Assembly (NCBI GenBank): GCA_934215995.1
Contig: CAKQBC010000046.1
Location: 1-11,377, forward strand
Direction: 5' to 3'
DNA length: 11,377 nt
Source of the DNA: an uncultured Bacillus sp.
GTDB lineage: Bacteria > Bacillota > Bacilli > Bacillales > DSM-1321
A model generated the notes under the pieces. The model did not search any database and was not told the DNA's origin. It worked only from the letters and a program-made list of their open reading frames with translations. Positions 7,228 through 11,377 of the stretch are shown piece after piece. Each line of letters starts with the position of its first letter. Within the stretch, counting starts at the first letter, position 1. Position numbers and translations under genes: made by a program.

Positions 7228-7582
7228 AATCTATGTAAACCGAATGGAGTTTTATGGCTACCACGGTGTTTTTCAGGAAGAGACGAGGCTTGGCCAGCGC
7301 TTTGCTGTGGACCTTACCGTGGAAGCAGATCTGAAAAAAGCCGGGGAGACAGATAATCTTGATGACTCCATTAACTATGGCGAGCTGTATGCAGTCTGCA
7401 AAGAGGTTGTGGAAGGAAAGCCTTATAAGCTGGTTGAAGCTGTAGCAGAAAAGCTGGCGGCAGAACTTCTTTCGCGTTTTCCGCTGATTCTGCAGCTGAC
7501 TGTCAAAGTAATCAAGCCTGATCCGCCCATTCCTGGCCACTATCAATCAGTTGCTGTTGAAATTACGAGAGGCAGATCATGA
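7220..7582 (+). CDS. folB: Dihydroneopterin aldolase
   Basis: A 120-residue enzyme, the B. subtilis length, that cleaves dihydroneopterin to 6-hydroxymethyl-dihydropterin and glycolaldehyde; family members form ring-shaped octamers. Catalytic and substrate residues known from S. aureus have counterparts: E21 in GVFQEE, Y53 in INYGE, E73 in LVEAVAE and K99 in VIKPDPP. The ATG at 7220 is chosen because AAAAGGTG (7206-7213) lies six bases before it; a GTG at 7211 falls inside that ribosome site. It starts inside the last codons of folP and its stop is shared with the folK start (ATGA). Confidence 0.96.
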   Translation: MDKIYVNRMEFYGYHGVFQEETRLGQRFAVDLTVEADLKKAGETDNLDDSINYGELYAVCKEVVEGKPYKLVEAVAEKLAAELLSRFPLILQLTVKVIKPDPPIPGHYQSVAVEITRGRS

Positions 7583-8106
7583 AGAATACCGCTTTTATTG
7601 CACTCGGCTCAAATATCGGCAGCCGGTTTGAACACTTGAAGGAAGCCATTGAGCTGATTGATCAGCTTCCGGATACCCAAGTGGTAAATACTTCATCTAT
7701 TTACGAAACCGACCCGGTTGGGTATGAAGATCAAGAACAATTCTTAAATATGGCGATCCAAATTTCTACACGATTAGATCCTTTTGAATTGCTGGATGCA
7801 TGCCTTGATATAGAATTAAAACTTGGGAGAAAAAGGGAAATCCATTGGGGCCCCCGGACAATAGACCTTGACATTTTGCTGTATAATCACGAAAATATTG
7901 AAACAGAGAAGCTTATTGTTCCTCATCCTCGGATGCATGAAAGAGCATTTGTCCTTGTTCCTCTTTTAGAGGTTGATTCCAGCATCAGGCTTCCGAAGAT
8001 GGAGAGGCCCTTAATTTCAATACTGGAAGATATACCTGACAGAGAGGGAGTACGGATATGGAAGCAGAAAAATGGGGAAGACGTATTCGCGCTTTTCGAA
8101 AGTTAA
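7579..8106 (+). CDS. folK: Hydroxymethyl-dihydropterin pyrophosphokinase (HPPK)
   Basis: A 175-residue enzyme that transfers diphosphate from ATP to 6-hydroxymethyl-dihydropterin, making the FolP substrate. It opens with FIALGSNIG, has SSIYETDPVGYEDQ near 40-53, and the core signature GPRTIDLDILLY, where D96 and D98 are the magnesium-binding pair and R93 precedes them. PHPRMHERAFVLVPL near 114-128 is the other conserved block. It is slightly longer than usual (about 160-170), and the extra C-terminal residues come from the part that overlaps yazB by 49 bases. The ATG overlaps the folB stop; GAGAGG at 7567-7572 is a modest ribosome site. Confidence 0.96.
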   Translation: MKNTAFIALGSNIGSRFEHLKEAIELIDQLPDTQVVNTSSIYETDPVGYEDQEQFLNMAIQISTRLDPFELLDACLDIELKLGRKREIHWGPRTIDLDILLYNHENIETEKLIVPHPRMHERAFVLVPLLEVDSSIRLPKMERPLISILEDIPDREGVRIWKQKNGEDVFALFES

Positions 8107-8273
8107 AAGGATTTACGCAAGAAGGATTTGCGAGAGAGCTGGGTGTATCGGTTTCGATATTAGGTGAAATTGAAAGAGGAAACCGCATGCCTGCACCGGC
8201 TTTAATTGAGCAGATCGCACTGGCGCTTAACGTAACACAGGAAGAATTGGCTCCCAGGCAGGAGCACGAATAA
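8058..8273 (+). CDS. yazB: Small XRE-family helix-turn-helix DNA-binding protein
   Basis: A 71-residue protein that is almost entirely a Cro/C1-type helix-turn-helix: residues 19-45 contain FTQEGFARELGVS followed by the recognition helix region ILGEIERGNRMP. No other domain is present. It matches B. subtilis yazB in position and size (69 residues); I know of no established target. It starts 49 bases inside the end of folK in another frame, yet has its own good ribosome site (AGAGGGAG ending at 8050, seven bases before the ATG). Its fixed place inside a folate operon makes local regulation conceivable, but that is a guess. Confidence 0.9.
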   Translation: MEAEKWGRRIRAFRKLKGFTQEGFARELGVSVSILGEIERGNRMPAPALIEQIALALNVTQEELAPRQEHE

Positions 8274-8293
8274 TATATACGTTTGAATGATTT

Positions 8294-8304
8294 AAAAGGA
8301 GGTG
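8294..8304 (+). promoter_or_regulatory. dusB ribosome binding site
   Basis: AAAAGGAGGTG is a near-perfect match to the 16S 3' end, five bases before the ATG at 8310. It rules out the in-frame TTG at 8283, which lies upstream of it and would add nine residues. Confidence 0.88.
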
Positions 8305-8309
8305 CAATC

Positions 8310-9311
8310 ATGTTCAAAATTGGAGATATCGAGCTGAAAAACCGTGTTGTACTGGCTCCGATGGCCGGAGTGTGCAACTCGGCTTTCCGTCTGACTGTAA
8401 AAGAATTCGGTGCCGGTCTCGTATGTGCTGAGATGGTCAGCGACAAAGGCATTGTCACTAAAAACGAAAAAACCATGAACATGCTCTATATTGATGAAAG
8501 AGAAAAGCCGCTAAGCCTGCAGATTTTCGGAGGCGAAAAAGAAACGCTTGTAGAAGCGGCGAAATTTGTAGATAAAAATACAAATGCAGATATCATCGAC
8601 ATTAACATGGGATGCCCTGTCCCTAAAATCACCAAATGTGATGCAGGTGCCAAGTGGCTCCTTGACCCGGATAAAATTTATGAAATGGTTTCGGTTGTAA
8701 CGGACGCTGTTGAAAAGCCTGTTACTGTGAAAATGCGCATGGGCTGGGATGAAGATCACATTTATGCTGTAAGAAACGCTCAAGCTGTTGAACGCGCAGG
8801 CGGTAAAGCTGTAGCCCTTCACGGACGTACGCGTGTCCAAATGTATGAAGGGAAAGCGAACTGGGATATCATCCGCGAAGTGAAGCAGAGCATTAACATT
8901 CCGCTTATCGGAAATGGTGATGTGCAGACACCGGAGGATGCCAAGCGCATGCTGGACGAAACAGGCTGTGACGGTGTCATGATCGGGCGTGCTGCACTAG
9001 GAAACCCATGGATGATTTACCGCACAGTCAAATACCTTGAGACAGGTGAATTAATGGATGAGCCTTCTGTGCGCGAGAAGATTGATGTGTGCATTCTTCA
9101 CCTCGACCGCCTGATTTCATTAAAAGGCGAATTTATCGCTGTCCGTGAAATGAGAAAGCATACAGCGTGGTACCTTAAAGGTATCCGCGGCAATGCGAAA
9201 GTCCGCAATGCGGTCAACGAATGTGATACGAGAGAAGATCTTGTTACATTGCTGAACGCTTTAGTGATCGATGCAGAAGAAAAGGAAAGAAGCCAGATAC
9301 AGGCAGGATAA
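8310..9311 (+). CDS. dusB: tRNA-dihydrouridine synthase (DusB type)
   Basis: A 333-residue FMN enzyme that reduces particular uridines in the tRNA D-loop to dihydrouridine using NADPH. It has an N-terminal TIM barrel and a C-terminal helical tRNA-binding domain. The FMN motif APMAGVCNSAFR is at about 16-27; the catalytic cysteine is C102 in NMGCPVPKITK; VKMRMGWD, ALHGRTRVQMYEG, IGNGDVQTPEDA and GVMIGRAALGNPW follow in order. Length and position equal B. subtilis yacF (dusB). It lies 36 bases after yazB without a terminator between, so it is probably the last gene of the folate operon; a terminator follows at 9368. Which uridines it modifies cannot be read from the sequence. Confidence 0.95.
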   Translation: MFKIGDIELKNRVVLAPMAGVCNSAFRLTVKEFGAGLVCAEMVSDKGIVTKNEKTMNMLYIDEREKPLSLQIFGGEKETLVEAAKFVDKNTNADIIDINMGCPVPKITKCDAGAKWLLDPDKIYEMVSVVTDAVEKPVTVKMRMGWDEDHIYAVRNAQAVERAGGKAVALHGRTRVQMYEGKANWDIIREVKQSINIPLIGNGDVQTPEDAKRMLDETGCDGVMIGRAALGNPWMIYRTVKYLETGELMDEPSVREKIDVCILHLDRLISLKGEFIAVREMRKHTAWYLKGIRGNAKVRNAVNECDTREDLVTLLNALVIDAEEKERSQIQAG

Positions 9312-9323
9312 GCTGCGTAAAGT

Positions 9324-9352
9324 TTGACAGGCAGTCTTTCTTTGCCTATAAT
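9324..9352 (+). promoter_or_regulatory. Perfect-consensus sigma-A promoter between dusB and lysS
   Basis: TTGACA at 9324-9329, exactly 17 bases, TATAAT at 9347-9352. Every base of both boxes matches consensus, the best promoter in the window. Transcription should start near 9359-9360 and would meet the terminator stem at 9368 after about ten bases. It is the only good promoter upstream of lysS. Confidence 0.85.
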
Positions 9353-9367
9353 ACTTTTGATAAAAGG

Positions 9368-9400
9368 AAACTGCCAGTGCATGAACTGGCAGTTTTTATT
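9368..9400 (+). terminator. Intrinsic terminator between dusB and lysS
   Basis: AAACTGCCAGT 9368-9378 pairs without mismatch with ACTGGCAGTTT 9385-9395 around the loop GCATGA, with five T at 9393-9397. It ends the folate operon read-through and also lies just downstream of the promoter at 9324-9352. Confidence 0.93.
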
Positions 9401-9467
9401 CTATTTAAATATTTAGGATGTCTGATTTACTCACTTTGTGTAAAATAATAGAGATATACATTTTTGA

Positions 9468-11012
<1,545 letters not shown>

Positions 11013-11025
11013 AATTGATAAAATC

Positions 11026-11059
11026 AAGGCAGAGTACAGTACGTGCTCTGTCTTTTTTT
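11026..11059 (+). terminator. Intrinsic terminator after lysS
   Basis: GGCAGAGTAC 11028-11037 pairs with GTGCTCTGTC 11043-11052 (ten pairs, two of them G-T) around AGTAC, followed by seven T. It separates lysS from the rRNA promoter region. Confidence 0.92.
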
Positions 11060-11135
11060 GTTTTATATAAAGGATTTGGGGACGTAAAATCTGCATAAAT
11101 GATACTTTTTCCCGAGCAGAATAATGGGAATATTT

Positions 11136-11169
11136 TTTCTTTCTTTTTTGCGGATAAAAAAGAAAAAAA
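11136..11169. repeat. A/T-only inverted repeat upstream of the rRNA promoters
   Basis: The pyrimidine run 11136-11149 can pair with the purine run 11156-11169 around GCGGAT: ten consecutive pairs, one mismatch, then three more. It ends five bases before the -35 box of the first rRNA promoter, where an A/T-rich UP element for the polymerase alpha subunit would lie. Confidence 0.6.
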
Positions 11170-11173
11170 CATA

Positions 11174-11202
11174 TTGCATGTTGTCCTGCAAGGTGATATA
11201 TT
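11174..11202 (+). promoter_or_regulatory. rRNA operon promoter P1
   Basis: TTGCAT at 11174-11179, a 17-base spacer, TATATT at 11197-11202, with A-tracts immediately upstream. Its -10 box lies 82 bases before that of P2, a tandem layout known from B. subtilis rRNA operons. Confidence 0.65.
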
Positions 11203-11255
11203 TATATTCGTTGCTGCGAGACAGCGACTTACAAAAAAGATTTTAAAAAAAGTTA

Positions 11256-11284
11256 TTGACTCAGATGGTTGAATCTGATAAGAT
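11256..11284 (+). promoter_or_regulatory. rRNA operon promoter P2
   Basis: TTGACT at 11256-11261, a 17-base spacer, TAAGAT at 11279-11284. A and T tracts at 11232-11252 form a likely UP element. The start would be at A11290 or G11291; in B. subtilis rRNA promoters begin with G and respond to GTP levels, so G11291 would fit, but the exact base is not decided by sequence. Confidence 0.8.
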
Positions 11285-11290
11285 AATAAA

Positions 11291-11377
11291 GTCGCCTTTG
11301 AGCGGCGGATTGATCTTTGAAAACTGAACGAACAAAAACGTCAACGTTAATTCTTTAGTCTTTTTTGAAAAGACAAC
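11291..11377 (+). other. 5' leader of the rRNA precursor (partial)
   Basis: This stretch begins at the P2 start and continues past the window edge; the 16S gene itself is not reached. It holds a small hairpin (CGCC 11293-11296 with GGCG 11304-11307), a boxA-like element, a second small stem (AACG 11337-11340 with CGTT 11345-11348) and a third (GTCTTTT 11358-11364 with AAAAGAC 11368-11374). Wording such as GATCTTTGAAAACTGAACG is typical of sequence before rRNA genes in Bacillus. The identity as rRNA leader rests on this and on the B. subtilis gene order. Confidence 0.78.
11311..11318 (+). promoter_or_regulatory. boxA-like antitermination signal
   Basis: TGATCTTT followed by GAAAAC resembles the boxA element at which NusB and ribosomal protein S10 assemble to keep polymerase from terminating early in rRNA operons. 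It lies 20 bases after the predicted P2 start. Confidence 0.65.

Noticed and set aside
9381..9416. An 11-codon reading frame (MNWQFLFYLNI) starting in the terminator loop after the consensus promoter, as a possible leader peptide of lysS.
   Set aside because: It contains no lysine codon, starts inside the hairpin loop, and its nearest ribosome-like bases are about 12 bases away; it looks accidental.

Overview
The window is a chromosomal segment of a low-to-mid GC Gram-positive bacterium of the family Bacillaceae. The gene order hslO - yacD-like prolyl isomerase - cysK - pabB - pabA - pabC - folP - folB - folK - yazB - dusB - lysS - rRNA operon promoter is the order known from Bacillus subtilis near the replication origin. 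Strong AGGAGG-type ribosome sites, several TTG/GTG starts and sigma-A promoters with 17-base spacers agree with this. A GC-rich dispersed repeat that I associate with environmental Bacillus relatives (Cytobacillus/Mesobacillus-like) suggests it is not B. subtilis itself; the genus is a guess.

Layout, all genes on the plus strand. 1-2130: hslO (redox chaperone Hsp33) and a membrane-anchored parvulin-type foldase. Each is preceded by a copy of the same hairpin-forming repeat ending just before the ribosome site. An intrinsic terminator closes this part. 2131-3257: cysK with its own promoter, a palindrome inside that promoter, and its own terminator. 3258-9311: a third, rearranged repeat copy, then the folate operon. 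pabB and pabA make aminodeoxychorismate, pabC releases p-aminobenzoate, folP joins it to the pterin, and folB and folK supply that pterin. A small XRE regulator (yazB) and the tRNA dihydrouridine synthase dusB follow. The genes overlap or nearly touch (4, 2, 11, 8, 4 and 49 bases). 9312-11059: a perfect-consensus promoter running almost at once into a terminator, then lysS and its terminator. 11060-11377: two tandem promoters, an A/T-rich hairpin, a boxA-like motif and the leader of an rRNA operon whose 16S gene starts beyond the window.

All twelve protein genes look intact and chromosomal; I see no phage, transposase, defence or CRISPR component and no wholly new system. The most unusual points are the repeat family (full, internally deleted, and a copy with an inverted core), the promoter-into-terminator arrangement before lysS, and the palindrome in the cysK promoter.
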